Shown here piece after piece: positions 54,592 to 63,696 of a stretch of 64,000 nucleotides of DNA. The notes under the pieces are model-generated. The model saw only the letters and a program-made list of their open reading frames with translations. It was not told the DNA's origin and ran no database searches. A program made the position numbers and the translations under genes. Position 1 is the stretch's first letter, and each line of letters opens with the position of its first letter. The DNA comes from Streptomyces scabiei 87.22 (lineage in GTDB: Bacteria; Actinomycetota; Actinomycetes; Streptomycetales; Streptomycetaceae): positions 3,038,001 through 3,102,000 of the forward strand of contig NC_013929.1 of NCBI RefSeq assembly GCF_000091305.1, given 5' to 3'.

Positions 54592-57500
54592 TCATCCCGC
54601 TGCCAGCCGCTCCCCCGCTTCCGCCGGGGACAGCCCCACCCGATGGGCCACCGCCGCCGCCTCGCCGCGGCCGGACACGCCCAGCTTGGCGAGGATGTTG
54701 GAGACGTGGACGCTGGCGGTCTTCGGGGAGATGAAGAGTTCCTCGGCTATCTGGCGGTTGGTGCGGCCGACGGCCACCAGACGCAGGACGTCGTGTTCGC
54801 GGCCGGTGAGGCCGAGCGCGGCAACGGGGTCGGCCGGTGCGAGGGCCGGTTCGGGGGCGCGGCTCAGGGTGAGGCGGGCCCGGCGGGCGAGGAGGGCGAC
54901 CGCGTCGGCGAGCGGGCGGGCGCCGAGGTGGTCGGCGACGGCGGCGGCGAGCCTCAGCAGTTCCGTCGCGCGGTCGCGGGCCTCGTCGTCCGTGCCCCGG
55001 GCCAGCAGTGCCTCGGCGAGGCGGTGCCGGACGCGGGCGAGGTCGTAGGGCCGCTCCAGGGGCTCGAAGGCGGTGACGACGTCGGACCAGGTGTCCGGGT
55101 CCGACAGGCCCTCGGCCCGCCGGAGTTCGGCGCGGACCCAGAGTTCGTGGGCGAGCCAGACCGGTGCCCCGGTGGTGAGCTTCCTGGCCACGGTGGCGAT
55201 CCGGTCGAGTGTCTCGGCGCGGCCCGCCCCGGCGGTGGGCAGGGCGCGGGCGTCGGCCTCGGCGGTGGCGGCGGTGAGCAGCAGGGGCCAGGCGTAGCGC
55301 TGGGTGCCGACGGGGAAGCCGGTGTCGAGGACGCGGGTCAGTTCGGCGCGTGCGTCGGGGAGGCGGCCCTCGGCCACGGCGATGCCGAGGGTGAGGCAGG
55401 ACAGCGGCAGGTTGTTCTGGGGCATGGGGTTGTGGGTGCCGAAGTAGCCGTGGGCGACGGCCAGTTGGCGCCGGGCCTCGGCGGTGTCGCCTCGGGCGAG
55501 GGCGAGGGCGGCGAGGGAGAGGGAGCTGCCGCCGCGGCTCTTGGTGCTGCTCCCGGCGCACCCGGCCTGCACGGCGGCTTCCGTGGCCTCGTCCCAGTGG
55601 CCGAGGGAGAAGAGGGATTCGGAGAGGTTGCCCCAGATCCAGGCCTCGGAGTCGCGCAGGCCCATGCGCCGGGTGACGTCGAGGCCGGTGCGCAGCAGTC
55701 GCGCCGCCTCCTGTGAGCGGCCGACGCCCTCCAGACAGGAAGGGAGGTTCACATGGGCGCGGCCCACGACGGCGGCGGGACCGCGTTCGAGCGAGCGCCG
55801 GAGGACGGCCTTCATCTCGTCGAGGCCGGTCTCGATGTGGCCGGCGTCGGCCATCAGGCCGCCGAGGGTGAGGCGGGCGTTGAGTTCGATGTCCTCGGCG
55901 CCGACCATGCGCGCGTACTCGACGGCGCGCTGGGCGTCGGAGAGCGCGTCGGGTCCGGGCGCGTGGAGCATGGACCAGCACGCGACGCGGGAGAGGACCT
56001 CGGCGTGCACCTCGGACGGGGGCTGGCCGCGGACCAGCTCCTGGGCGGTGGCGAGTTCCTTCCAGCCGTCGCCCCGGGCCAGGCCCTCGGTCAGCACGGA
56101 GCGCTGCACCCAGAACCAGGCGGCACGCAGGGGGCTGCTGCCGTCCGCCAGCCGGTCGAGGGCCCGCCGGGTGATCCTCAGGGCCCGCTCGCGCTCTCCG
56201 CACAGCCGTCCGGCGACGGCGGCCTCGGCCATCAGGTCGAGGTAGCGCAGGGGGTGGGTGCCCGGGGCGCAGCCGCAGGGCGGGTACACCTCGGTGTAGT
56301 CGACGGGGCGCAGCGCGGCCCGTACGGCGTCGGGGGCGGCGTCCCACAGCTCCATCGCCCGCTCCAGCAGGCGCAGTTGCTCGGAGTGGGCGTGCCGGGA
56401 ACGGGCCTCGGCGGCGGCGTCGAGGACGGCGGGCAGGGCCTTGGCCGCGTCGTGGGCGTGGTACCAGTAGCTGGCCAGGCGGGTGGCGCGGCCGGCGGCG
56501 GGGACCAGGGAGGGGTCGGCTTCCAGGGCCTCGGCGTAGTGGCGGTTGAGGCGGGAGCGTTCGCCCGGCAGCAGGTCGTCGCTGACGGCCTCGCGGACCA
56601 GGGAGTGCCGGAAGCGGTAGCCGTCGTCGCCGGGGGCGGCGATGAGGATGTTGGCGCCGACGGCGGCCCGCAGGGCCTCGATGAGTTCGTCCTCGGGGAG
56701 CCGGGCGACGGCGGCGAGCAGGGCGTACTCCACGGTGGAGCCGCCCTCGGCGACGATGCGGACGACCCGCTGGGCGTCCTCCGAGAGACGTTCGACGCGG
56801 ACGAGGAGCAGGTCGCGCAGGGTGTCGGTGAGGCCGGGGCAGCCGCCGTCGTGGGCGGCGACGGCGAGTTCCTCGACGAAGAAGGCGTTGCCGTCGGAGC
56901 GTTCGAAGATCTCGTCGGCGCGGTCAGGGTCGGGTTCGGCGGCGAGGATGCCGGCGAGCTGATGGCCGACCTCGGCGCGGTTGAAGCGGGGGAGTTCGAC
57001 GCGGCGGACCGTGCGGAGGCGGTCGAGTTCGGCGAGGAGGGGGCGCAGCGGGTGGCGGCGGTGGATGTCGTCGGAGCGGTAGGTGGCGAGGACGACGAGG
57101 CGGCCGGTGCGCAGGGTCCGCAGGAGATAGGAGAGGAGGTGGCGGGTGGAGGCGTCGGCCCAGTGCAGGTCCTCCAGGACGAGGACGATCGTGCGGTCGG
57201 CGGCGAGGCGTTCCAGGAGGCGGGCGGTGAGTTCGAAGAGGCGGGCGGTGCCCTCCTCGTCGTGCCGGGTGTGCGCGGTCTCGCCCAACTCGGGCAGGAG
57301 CCGGGCCAGTTCCTGTTCCTGCCCGGCGGCCGCGGCGGCGAGTTCGCCGGGCAGCCCTCGGCGCAGGGCGCGCAGCGCGGTGGAGAAGGGGGCGAAGGGC
57401 AGCCCGTCGGCGCCGATCTCGACGCAGCCGCCGGGTGCGACGACCGCGCCTCCGCGTGCGGCCTCGGCGGCGAATTCCTCGACCAGACGGGTCTTGCCCA

Positions 57501-57675
57501 CCCCGGCCTCACCGCCGAGGAGGAGCGCTTGCGGCCCGCCCCCGTCCGTGCCGCCTCCCGCCGTGCGCGCGGTGCGTTCCCCTGCGCGGGTCAATGCCTC
57601 GCGCAACACCTCCAGTTCTGCGGCGCGACCGACGAACACGGGACTGACGGACCTGGTCTCCACATCGCCGAGCAT
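54592..57675 (-). CDS. Large ATP-binding LuxR-family (LAL) regulator, second
   Basis: A 1027-residue LAL regulator. N-terminal STAND ATPase with Walker A LGGEAGVGKTRLVEEFA (about 52) and TIVLVLEDLHWADASTRHL; helical TPR-like centre; C-terminal LuxR HTH LTGREHDVLRLVAVGRTNRQ then FISPKTASVHVSNILAKLGV. ATG 57675 starts the conserved MLGDVETRSVSPVFVGRAAE; the frame is open for another 165 codons upstream but that region lacks domain homology. It follows a 71-residue gene by 182 bp on the same strand. It closely resembles the LAL at 38507-41431; both may descend from one duplication. Confidence 0.92.
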   Translation of the reverse strand: MLGDVETRSVSPVFVGRAAELEVLREALTRAGERTARTAGGGTDGGGPQALLLGGEAGVGKTRLVEEFAAEAARGGAVVAPGGCVEIGADGLPFAPFSTALRALRRGLPGELAAAAAGQEQELARLLPELGETAHTRHDEEGTARLFELTARLLERLAADRTIVLVLEDLHWADASTRHLLSYLLRTLRTGRLVVLATYRSDDIHRRHPLRPLLAELDRLRTVRRVELPRFNRAEVGHQLAGILAAEPDPDRADEIFERSDGNAFFVEELAVAAHDGGCPGLTDTLRDLLLVRVERLSEDAQRVVRIVAEGGSTVEYALLAAVARLPEDELIEALRAAVGANILIAAPGDDGYRFRHSLVREAVSDDLLPGERSRLNRHYAEALEADPSLVPAAGRATRLASYWYHAHDAAKALPAVLDAAAEARSRHAHSEQLRLLERAMELWDAAPDAVRAALRPVDYTEVYPPCGCAPGTHPLRYLDLMAEAAVAGRLCGERERALRITRRALDRLADGSSPLRAAWFWVQRSVLTEGLARGDGWKELATAQELVRGQPPSEVHAEVLSRVACWSMLHAPGPDALSDAQRAVEYARMVGAEDIELNARLTLGGLMADAGHIETGLDEMKAVLRRSLERGPAAVVGRAHVNLPSCLEGVGRSQEAARLLRTGLDVTRRMGLRDSEAWIWGNLSESLFSLGHWDEATEAAVQAGCAGSSTKSRGGSSLSLAALALARGDTAEARRQLAVAHGYFGTHNPMPQNNLPLSCLTLGIAVAEGRLPDARAELTRVLDTGFPVGTQRYAWPLLLTAATAEADARALPTAGAGRAETLDRIATVARKLTTGAPVWLAHELWVRAELRRAEGLSDPDTWSDVVTAFEPLERPYDLARVRHRLAEALLARGTDDEARDRATELLRLAAAVADHLGARPLADAVALLARRARLTLSRAPEPALAPADPVAALGLTGREHDVLRLVAVGRTNRQIAEELFISPKTASVHVSNILAKLGVSGRGEAAAVAHRVGLSPAEAGERLAAG

Positions 57676-57857
57676 CGCACGACCGCCGACCGCTCCGGCA
57701 CCGATTATCCGCAGGCCCCGGCCGGCCGGCGGCGGCTCGCCCTCCGCACGCCCGGCCGCCGCCTCGCCACGCCGGGCCTCCCCGCGGCCGCCTTCGGCGT
57801 ACCCCGCTTCGGCGCCCTCGTCGGCGGCGTGGGCGCCCTCGTGGCCCCGCCCCCCGC

Positions 57858-58073
57858 TCACGCGGTGCGGAGGAAGCGGAGTCGGCGTACCCGTTCTCCC
57901 AGGTCCGACCGTTCGGCGTCCTTGTCCCCTTCCCCGTCGGCGGGCCTCGCCGCCGTCCTGGAGTCGTGTGCGGCCTCGCGGCGGGCGCGGAGGGCCTCGC
58001 GTACCTGACGGTGGTGCTCCGCCGCACGGATCAGCTCGGCGGATCGGATCTGCTGGAGTTCGTAGTCGAACAT
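57858..58073 (-). CDS. Small basic helical protein of unknown function
   Basis: A 71-residue protein beginning MFDYELQQIRSAELIRAAEH and ending RVRRLRFLRTA, strongly charged and helical. No domain is recognised; similar short proteins occur in many Streptomyces. ATG 58073 has an AGGGG element upstream. It lies between a 50-bp hairpin and the LAL gene, and may be co-transcribed with the latter. Confidence 0.65.
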   Translation of the reverse strand: MFDYELQQIRSAELIRAAEHHRQVREALRARREAAHDSRTAARPADGEGDKDAERSDLGERVRRLRFLRTA

Positions 58074-58182
58074 CTCGTACCCCTGGTGAAGAGTCGGTCT
58101 CGGCTCGCTTTCTGCGATGACTCCACCTTCGTCTCCCAGGCGGGGCGGCCACATCGGGAGAGTTCCGCATCTTGGACGCGCG

Positions 58183-58232
58183 AGGGGCCTTAGGTCCGTC
58201 ATAGGGATGCCTACGACGGGCCTAAGGCCCCT
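58183..58232. terminator. Long 50-nt hairpin (terminator or regulatory stem)
   Basis: AGGGGCCTTAGGTCCGTC (58183-58200) pairs with GACGGGCCTAAGGCCCCT (58215-58232) over 18 bp with one mismatch. The 14-base interior itself pairs (TAGG-GATG-CCTA), so nearly the whole 50 bases fold on themselves with a four-base loop. It lies 27 bp after the stop of the gene at 58259-58873 and 110 bp before the start of the 71-residue gene. There is no T run. Confidence 0.7.
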
Positions 58233-58258
58233 CAGAAACCGTTCCGCCGCGGCGGGCG

Positions 58259-58873
58259 TCAGGTGCTCGGCAGCGCCAGCAGCAGGTCGGAGTACTTCAG
58301 GGCGGCGAGCACCAGCCCGATGAAGCCGACCGAGACACCGGCCCAGGCCACCGACTTGATCCACGGCGCCTGCACCTGGTCGGGGTCCCCGAACGCGGGA
58401 CGCACCAGCACGGCGACGCCGACGATCAAGGCGACCAGCGCGAACACGCCGCCCCACAGGGCGGAAGCGTGCCAGGCGTCTCCGTAGACCGCCTGGAGCT
58501 GTGTGGCGACGGTGGCGTTCGACGCGGCCTGCATCTCCAGCTGGCCGGTGATCTCCTCGCGCGCGGAGGCGACCGTGCCGACCCAGCCGCCGGTCAGCGA
58601 CACCAGGCCCAGCACCACGGACACGATGCCGGCGGCACCCTGCCCCACACCCGGCGTCGCCCTGGCGGCGGCCGGCGGGAACGCGTCGTCGAACTCTCCG
58701 GCCTCGTCGGAGCCGTCGGCCTCGACCGTGTCGCCGGCGTCCGTCGCGGCCGTGCGGTCCTGCTCCTTCGCCGCGTCGTCCTCGGTGACGTCGGCGGTCT
58801 TCACCGGCGCGTCGTCGTTCGTGGCCTCGGCGCCCGTGCCGGCACCGGTCTCGTCAACTGTTGTGGTTCCCAT
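58259..58873 (-). CDS. Membrane protein of unknown function with acidic N-terminal domain
   Basis: A 204-residue protein. The first 70 residues are strongly acidic and Thr/Ala-rich (ATNDDAPVKTADVTEDDAAK), probably cytoplasmic and disordered. Three hydrophobic helices follow: GAAGIVSVVLGLVSLTGGWV, WGGVFALVALIVGVAVLVRP and WAGVSVGFIGLVLAALKYSD. A loop between the first two (REEITGQLEMQAASNATVAT) faces out. No family is recognised. ATG 58873 is used; GTG 58882 is possible. Its neighbours do not indicate a role. Confidence 0.75.
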   Translation of the reverse strand: MGTTTVDETGAGTGAEATNDDAPVKTADVTEDDAAKEQDRTAATDAGDTVEADGSDEAGEFDDAFPPAAARATPGVGQGAAGIVSVVLGLVSLTGGWVGTVASAREEITGQLEMQAASNATVATQLQAVYGDAWHASALWGGVFALVALIVGVAVLVRPAFGDPDQVQAPWIKSVAWAGVSVGFIGLVLAALKYSDLLLALPST

Positions 58874-58908
58874 ACCTCGCACCGTACGAATGTTGTCTGA
58901 GAGCTTTC

Positions 58909-59484
58909 TTAATGATCGCTGTGAGCCTCGCGATCACGTGCCGCGCGCCATTCGGGCGCCAGGACGGACCATATCTCCACGTCGTGCCGGACCCCCCGAT
59001 GGGGATACCTCTCCCGCTGCACACCGTCCCTGACCATGCCGAGCCGCCGTGCCACGTTCAGGCTCGGCGTGTTGCCCGACGCGGCGATCCACTCGACGCG
59101 GTGGATCGCGCGGACGTCGACGGCCCAGTCGATGAGGACGCGCATCGCGCGGGTGACGAGCCCGCGTCCGGTGCCGGCGGGCTCCAGCCAGCAGCCGACC
59201 TCGCAGTTGGCGTTCTCCGCGTCGAAGTTGAGGAAGAGGACCCCGCCGACGAGCGTGCCGTCGAGCCAGATGCCGTGCAGGGAGCCGGTGTCGGCGGCGC
59301 GCATGTCGGCGTACCGCTGGAGGACGGCACGCGCGCCGTCGGTGTCCGTGGCGCTCTGGCCGAAGGGGACGTAGGTGTTGATGAAGTCCCGCCCCCGCTC
59401 CAGGTGCGTGAGGAACTCCTCGGCGTGCCAGGGTTCCAGCGGCCGCAGTGCGGCCCCGTCGTCACCCAGGGATATCGCGTACAT
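58909..59484 (-). CDS. GNAT acetyltransferase (RimJ/RimL-like)
   Basis: A 191-residue GNAT N-acetyltransferase: ALRPLEPWHAEEFLTHLERG, GIWLDGTLVGGVLFLNFDAE, the acetyl-CoA loop ANCEVGCWLEPAGTGRGLVT, and RVEWIAASGNTPSLNVARRL. The last motif (NxxSxxxxxrLG) is characteristic of the RimJ/RimL/YdaF group that acetylates N-terminal amino groups of ribosomal proteins or small molecules. It begins inside the end of the MMPL gene (23-bp overlap), suggesting translational coupling. Confidence 0.88.
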   Translation of the reverse strand: MYAISLGDDGAALRPLEPWHAEEFLTHLERGRDFINTYVPFGQSATDTDGARAVLQRYADMRAADTGSLHGIWLDGTLVGGVLFLNFDAENANCEVGCWLEPAGTGRGLVTRAMRVLIDWAVDVRAIHRVEWIAASGNTPSLNVARRLGMVRDGVQRERYPHRGVRHDVEIWSVLAPEWRAARDREAHSDH

Positions 59485-61699
59485 CCTTCGGCCGCTCCTG
59501 TTCCCGTTCCAGCTCTTCCACCACGACGTCCGCGAGCCTCTCATGGGCGGCACGGGATTCGGGCGGTTCGATGCTGATCCGGGGCATGCGCCGGTCGAGC
59601 CAGCGGGGCAGCCACCAGTTGGCGCCGCCGAGCAGGTGCATGAGGGCGGGGACGAGGAGGGTGCGCAGGACGAAGGCGTCCAGGGCGACGGCGGCGGCCA
59701 GCGCGATGCCGAACATCGCGATCACCCGGTCGCCGCTGAGGACGAAGGCGAGGAAGACGGAGATCATGATGACCGCCGCGGAGTTGATCACCCGGCTGGT
59801 CTCGGCGAGGCCCACCCGGACGGCGCGGCGGTTGTCGCCGGTCTCCAGCCATTCCTCGTACATCCGGCTGACCAGGAAGACCTGGTAGTCCATGGAGAGC
59901 CCGAAGAGGACCGACACCATGATCACGGGGAGGAAGGGCTCGATCGGCCCGGCGCGGCCGAGGCCCAGCAGTTCGCTGCCCCAGCCCCACTGGAAGATCG
60001 CGACGACGACGCCGAACGCCGAGGCGACGGCGGCCACGTTCATCGCGGCGGCCTTGAGCGGTATCCCGATGGACCGGAAGGCGAGCAGGAGCAGCAGACA
60101 GCCGAGGCCGATGACGACGCCCACGAACAGCGGCAGCTTGCCGACGATGACGTCCGCGAAGTCGTCGTACCCGGCGGTCACCCCGCCGACGTGCAGATCG
60201 AGCGTGGTGCCGGTCTCGGCGCGTGGCAGTACCTCGTCGCGCAGCCGTTCGACCAGCGCACTGGTCTTCGCGGACTGCGGGGAGGAGTCGGGGACGACGG
60301 TGAGGTACGCGGTGTCGCCGCCGGTGTTGTACGTCACCGGGGTGACGGCCGAGACGCCCTCGGTGGCCCGGAGCGTGGTGTCGAGGTTGTCGAGCGCGAG
60401 CTTGTCGGCGGCGCCGTCGACCTTGGTGACGAGGGTGAGCGGGCCGTTGACGCCCGGGCCGAAGCCCTCGGCGAGGAGGTCGTAGGCCTGGCGGGTGGTC
60501 GTCGTGGCGGGGTCGTTGCCCTGGTCGGAGGTGCCGAGGCGCAGGCCGAGGGTGGGCAGGGCGAGCAGGGTCATGACGACCAGGGCGATCGCGCCGAGCT
60601 TCTTGGGGTGCCGTTCGACGAAGGCGGACCAGCGGGCGGCGAAGCCGGTGGGCAGTTCGGGCTCGGGGCCGTGCTCGGCGAGGCGGCGGCGCTCGCGGCG
60701 GCTGAGCGCGCGCATGCCGATGAACGACAGCAGGGCCGGCAGCAGCGTCACGGAGGCGGCGACGGTGAGGACCACGGTGAGCGAGGCGGCTATCGCCACG
60801 CCGTTGAGGAAGCCGAGCCGCAGGATGAGCATGCCCAGCAGGGCTATGCAGACCGTGGCACCGGCGAAGACGACGGCCCGCCCGGTGGTCGCGACCGCGT
60901 TCCGCGCGGCCTCCTCGACGGGCAGACCCCGTTTCAGACCGCGGCGGTGCCGGGTCACGATGAACAGCGCGTAGTCGATGCCCACGCCGAGGCCGATCAG
61001 GGTGCCCAGCATGGGCGCGAAGTCGGCGACCGTCATGGCGTGCCCGAGCAGCGTGATCCCCGCGTAGGCGGTGCCCACGCTGACCAGGGCGGTCGCGATC
61101 GGCAGCAGGCTGGCGGCGGGCGAGCCGAACGCCAGGAAGAGGACCACGGCGGCGACGAGGACCCCGACGATCTCGGCGAGATGCCCGCCGGAGGTCTCGG
61201 TGAGTCCGATCGAGGTGCCGCCCAGCTCCACCTGGAGCCCGTCGCCGTCCACGGCCTTCGCGGCGTCGACGACGGCCTCGGCCTGCGCCTTGTCCACGTC
61301 CTCGGCCGGCCGGTCGAAGGTGACGGTGGCGTACGCCGTACGGCCGTCCGCGCTGATCCGGCCGCCGTCGGCGCCGTCGTACGGGTCGGTGACGGCGGCG
61401 ACGCCTGGCAGGACGGCGATGTGGTCGAGGGTCCGGGTCATCGTCTGCTCGACGGCGGCGGCCCATACGGACCCCTTGTCCGTGTGCCAGACGACGGTGG
61501 CGCTGTCGCCGCTGACGCCGGGGAAGCCCTCGTTCAGCAGGTCGGTGGCGCGGCTGGACTCGGTTCCGGGGGTCCCGTAGTCGTTGGAGTACGCGGCTCC
61601 CGCCACGGCGGCTCCGGCGGCCGTGCCCGCGAAGGCGAGAAGCCACAGAAGGACGGCGACAAGACGGTGCCGGACACACCAGCGCGCAAGGGCTGCCAC
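59462..61699 (-). CDS. MMPL/RND-family membrane transporter
   Basis: A 745-residue MmpL-type exporter. It has TM1 (LVAVLLWLLAFAGTAAGAAV), a large extracytoplasmic domain with YSNDYGTPGTESSRATDLLN, a TM bundle with the proton-relay type motif GVGIDYALFIVTRHRRGL (about 230), a second outer domain (TSDQGNDPATTTTRQAYDLL) and a second bundle with LFGLSMDYQVFLVSRMYEEW. MmpL proteins export lipids, siderophores or drugs. GTG 61699 is preferred because AGGAG lies eight bases upstream; ATG 61726 is open but has no site. Its 3' end overlaps the GNAT gene. The cargo is unknown. Confidence 0.92.
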   Translation of the reverse strand: MAALARWCVRHRLVAVLLWLLAFAGTAAGAAVAGAAYSNDYGTPGTESSRATDLLNEGFPGVSGDSATVVWHTDKGSVWAAAVEQTMTRTLDHIAVLPGVAAVTDPYDGADGGRISADGRTAYATVTFDRPAEDVDKAQAEAVVDAAKAVDGDGLQVELGGTSIGLTETSGGHLAEIVGVLVAAVVLFLAFGSPAASLLPIATALVSVGTAYAGITLLGHAMTVADFAPMLGTLIGLGVGIDYALFIVTRHRRGLKRGLPVEEAARNAVATTGRAVVFAGATVCIALLGMLILRLGFLNGVAIAASLTVVLTVAASVTLLPALLSFIGMRALSRRERRRLAEHGPEPELPTGFAARWSAFVERHPKKLGAIALVVMTLLALPTLGLRLGTSDQGNDPATTTTRQAYDLLAEGFGPGVNGPLTLVTKVDGAADKLALDNLDTTLRATEGVSAVTPVTYNTGGDTAYLTVVPDSSPQSAKTSALVERLRDEVLPRAETGTTLDLHVGGVTAGYDDFADVIVGKLPLFVGVVIGLGCLLLLLAFRSIGIPLKAAAMNVAAVASAFGVVVAIFQWGWGSELLGLGRAGPIEPFLPVIMVSVLFGLSMDYQVFLVSRMYEEWLETGDNRRAVRVGLAETSRVINSAAVIMISVFLAFVLSGDRVIAMFGIALAAAVALDAFVLRTLLVPALMHLLGGANWWLPRWLDRRMPRISIEPPESRAAHERLADVVVEELEREQERPKDVRDIPG

Positions 61700-61860
61700 G
61701 GATCGTGCTCCTGAAGGGGGAGGCATGAGCGATTCCCGGCAACTGTTGCACCACAATGTGATCGTTTGGCCCCTTTGAGGGTCTCCTCACACCGGATGGG
61801 AGCCACCTCACAGGACAGACGGCGCCACTCTGTCACCCCGTGCCACTGTCGTGCGCATGC

Positions 61861-61897
61861 CCGAGGGCGGCCCATCGCCGTGATGTGCCGCCCTCGG
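61861..61897 (-). terminator. gatB terminator
   Basis: CCGAGGGCGG (61861-61870) and CCGCCCTCGG (61888-61897) form a perfect 10-bp stem extended by CATC/GATG inside, 27 bp after the gatB stop. Confidence 0.75.
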
Positions 61898-61923
61898 GGA
61901 TACGCGGTGGACCCGCCGTGCGT

Positions 61924-63438
61924 TCAGCCCTCGGTGACGCCCAGCTTCTCCAGGATCAGCTCCTTGACGCGGGCCGCGTCGGCCTGGCCGCGGGTGGCCT
62001 TCATGACCGCGCCCACCAGGGCACCGGCCGCGGCGACCTTGCCGGAGCGGATCTTGTCGGCGATGCCCGGGTTGCCGGCGATGGCCTCGTCGACGGCGGC
62101 ACCCAGGGCGCCCTCGTCGGAGACGACCTTCAGACCGCGCTGGTCGACGACCTCGTCCGGGGTGCCTTCGCCCGCGAGGACGCCCTCGATGACCTGCCGG
62201 GCCAGCTTGTCGTTCAGGTCGCCCTTGGTGACCAGCTCGGTGACCCGGGCGACCTGCTCCGGCGTGATGGCCAGCTCGTCCAGCGCGCTGCCGGACTCGT
62301 TGGCGCTGCGGGCCAGCTCGCCCATCCACCACTTGCGGGCGGAGGCGGCATCGGCCCCGGCCTCGATGGTGGCGACGATGAGGTCCAGGGCGCCGGCGTT
62401 GAGGATCGCCTGCATCTCGGTGCCGGAGATGCCCCACTCCGCGAGGAGCCGGCTGCGGCGGACCAGCGGCAGCTCGGGCAGCCCGGCCCGGATCTCCTCG
62501 ACCCACGCGCGCGAGGGGGCCACCGGAACGAGGTCCGGCTCGGGGAAGTACCGGTAGTCCTCGGCCTCCTCCTTCACGCGGCCCGAGGTCGTGGACCCCG
62601 TGTCCTCGTGGAAGTGCCGGGTCTCCTGGATGATCGTCCCGCCGTCGTTCAGGACGGCCGCGTGCCGCTGGATCTCGAAGCGCGCGGCACGCTCGACGGA
62701 CCGCAGCGAGTTCACGTTCTTCGTCTCGGAACGCGTGCCGAACTTCTCTCGGCCGTGCGGGCGCAGCGACAGGTTCACGTCGCAGCGCATCTGGCCCATC
62801 TCCATGCGGGCCTCCGAGACGCCGAGCGCCTTGATGACCTCGCGCAGCTCACGGACGTACGCCTTGGCGACCTCGGGAGCCCGCACCCCCGCACCCTCGA
62901 TCGGCTTGGTGACGATCTCGATGAGCGGGATGCCGGCGCGGTTGTAGTCGAGCAGCGAGTGCGAGGCGCCGTGGATACGGCCCGTAGCACCGCCGACGTG
63001 CGTCGACTTGCCGGTGTCCTCCTCCATGTGGGCGCGCTCGATCTCCACACGGAAGGTCTCCCCGTCCTCCAGCTGGACGTCGAGGTAGCCGTTGAAGGCG
63101 ATCGGCTCGTCGTACTGGGAGGTCTGGAAGTTCTTCGGCATGTCCGGATAGAAGTAGTTCTTCCGGGCGAAACGGCACCACTCGGCGATCTCGCAGTTCA
63201 GCGCGAGACCAATCTTGATCGCCGACTCGACGCCGATCGCGTTGACGACCGGGAGCGCGCCGGGCAGGCCGAGGCAGGTGGGGCAGGTCTGCGTGTTGGC
63301 GTCCTGACCGAGTTCGGTCGAACAGCCGCAGAACATCTTCGTCTTGGTGCCGAGTTCGACATGGACCTCGAGGCCCATGACGGGGTCGTACGACGCCAGC
63401 GCGTCCTCGTACGACACCAGGTCGGTCGTGGTGGTCAC
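61924..63438 (-). CDS. gatB: Asp-tRNA(Asn)/Glu-tRNA(Gln) amidotransferase subunit B
   Basis: A 504-residue GatB. Seen: [20 protein letters not shown] at the start, the zinc-type Cys motif FCGCSTEL and [68 protein letters not shown], and the C-terminal YqeY-like tail (about 360-504). With GatA and GatC it converts misacylated Glu-tRNA(Gln) or Asp-tRNA(Asn). It follows the 80-residue membrane protein gene by 15 bp and gatA before that; gatC should lie upstream outside the window. Confidence 0.96.
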   Translation of the reverse strand: MTTTTDLVSYEDALASYDPVMGLEVHVELGTKTKMFCGCSTELGQDANTQTCPTCLGLPGALPVVNAIGVESAIKIGLALNCEIAEWCRFARKNYFYPDMPKNFQTSQYDEPIAFNGYLDVQLEDGETFRVEIERAHMEEDTGKSTHVGGATGRIHGASHSLLDYNRAGIPLIEIVTKPIEGAGVRAPEVAKAYVRELREVIKALGVSEARMEMGQMRCDVNLSLRPHGREKFGTRSETKNVNSLRSVERAARFEIQRHAAVLNDGGTIIQETRHFHEDTGSTTSGRVKEEAEDYRYFPEPDLVPVAPSRAWVEEIRAGLPELPLVRRSRLLAEWGISGTEMQAILNAGALDLIVATIEAGADAASARKWWMGELARSANESGSALDELAITPEQVARVTELVTKGDLNDKLARQVIEGVLAGEGTPDEVVDQRGLKVVSDEGALGAAVDEAIAGNPGIADKIRSGKVAAAGALVGAVMKATRGQADAARVKELILEKLGVTEG

Positions 63439-63453
63439 GGTCTTACTTCCCTC

Positions 63454-63696
63454 TCAGCCCAGCAGGACGTCGTCGTCGCCCAGCCGCTTCAGTTCGCGGT
63501 AGAGGACGGCGAGGCCGGTGACGATGCCGATGGCGGCCACGGACGCGTCGATCAGCCGCAGCGTGTCCTGCTCGGCGCGAGCCTTCCTGATCCGCTTGGC
63601 GATGCCCCACGCGCCGAAGGCGGTGGTGGCGATGGACACGTACGTACCGGACTTGGACTTCTGGAAGTCCTTGGCCTTGGACAGTGTCTTGCTCAC
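63454..63696 (-). CDS. Small membrane protein between gatA and gatB
   Basis: An 80-residue protein (begins [20 protein letters not shown]) with two hydrophobic segments, [16 protein letters not shown] and [23 protein letters not shown] 63696 overlaps the gatA stop (GTGA) and has AGGAGG upstream, so it is coupled to gatA. Function unknown. From memory, homologous small genes sit at this place in other Streptomyces gat operons, which makes it a real gene rather than a chance frame. Confidence 0.75.
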   Translation of the reverse strand: MSKTLSKAKDFQKSKSGTYVSIATTAFGAWGIAKRIRKARAEQDTLRLIDASVAAIGIVTGLAVLYRELKRLGDDDVLLG

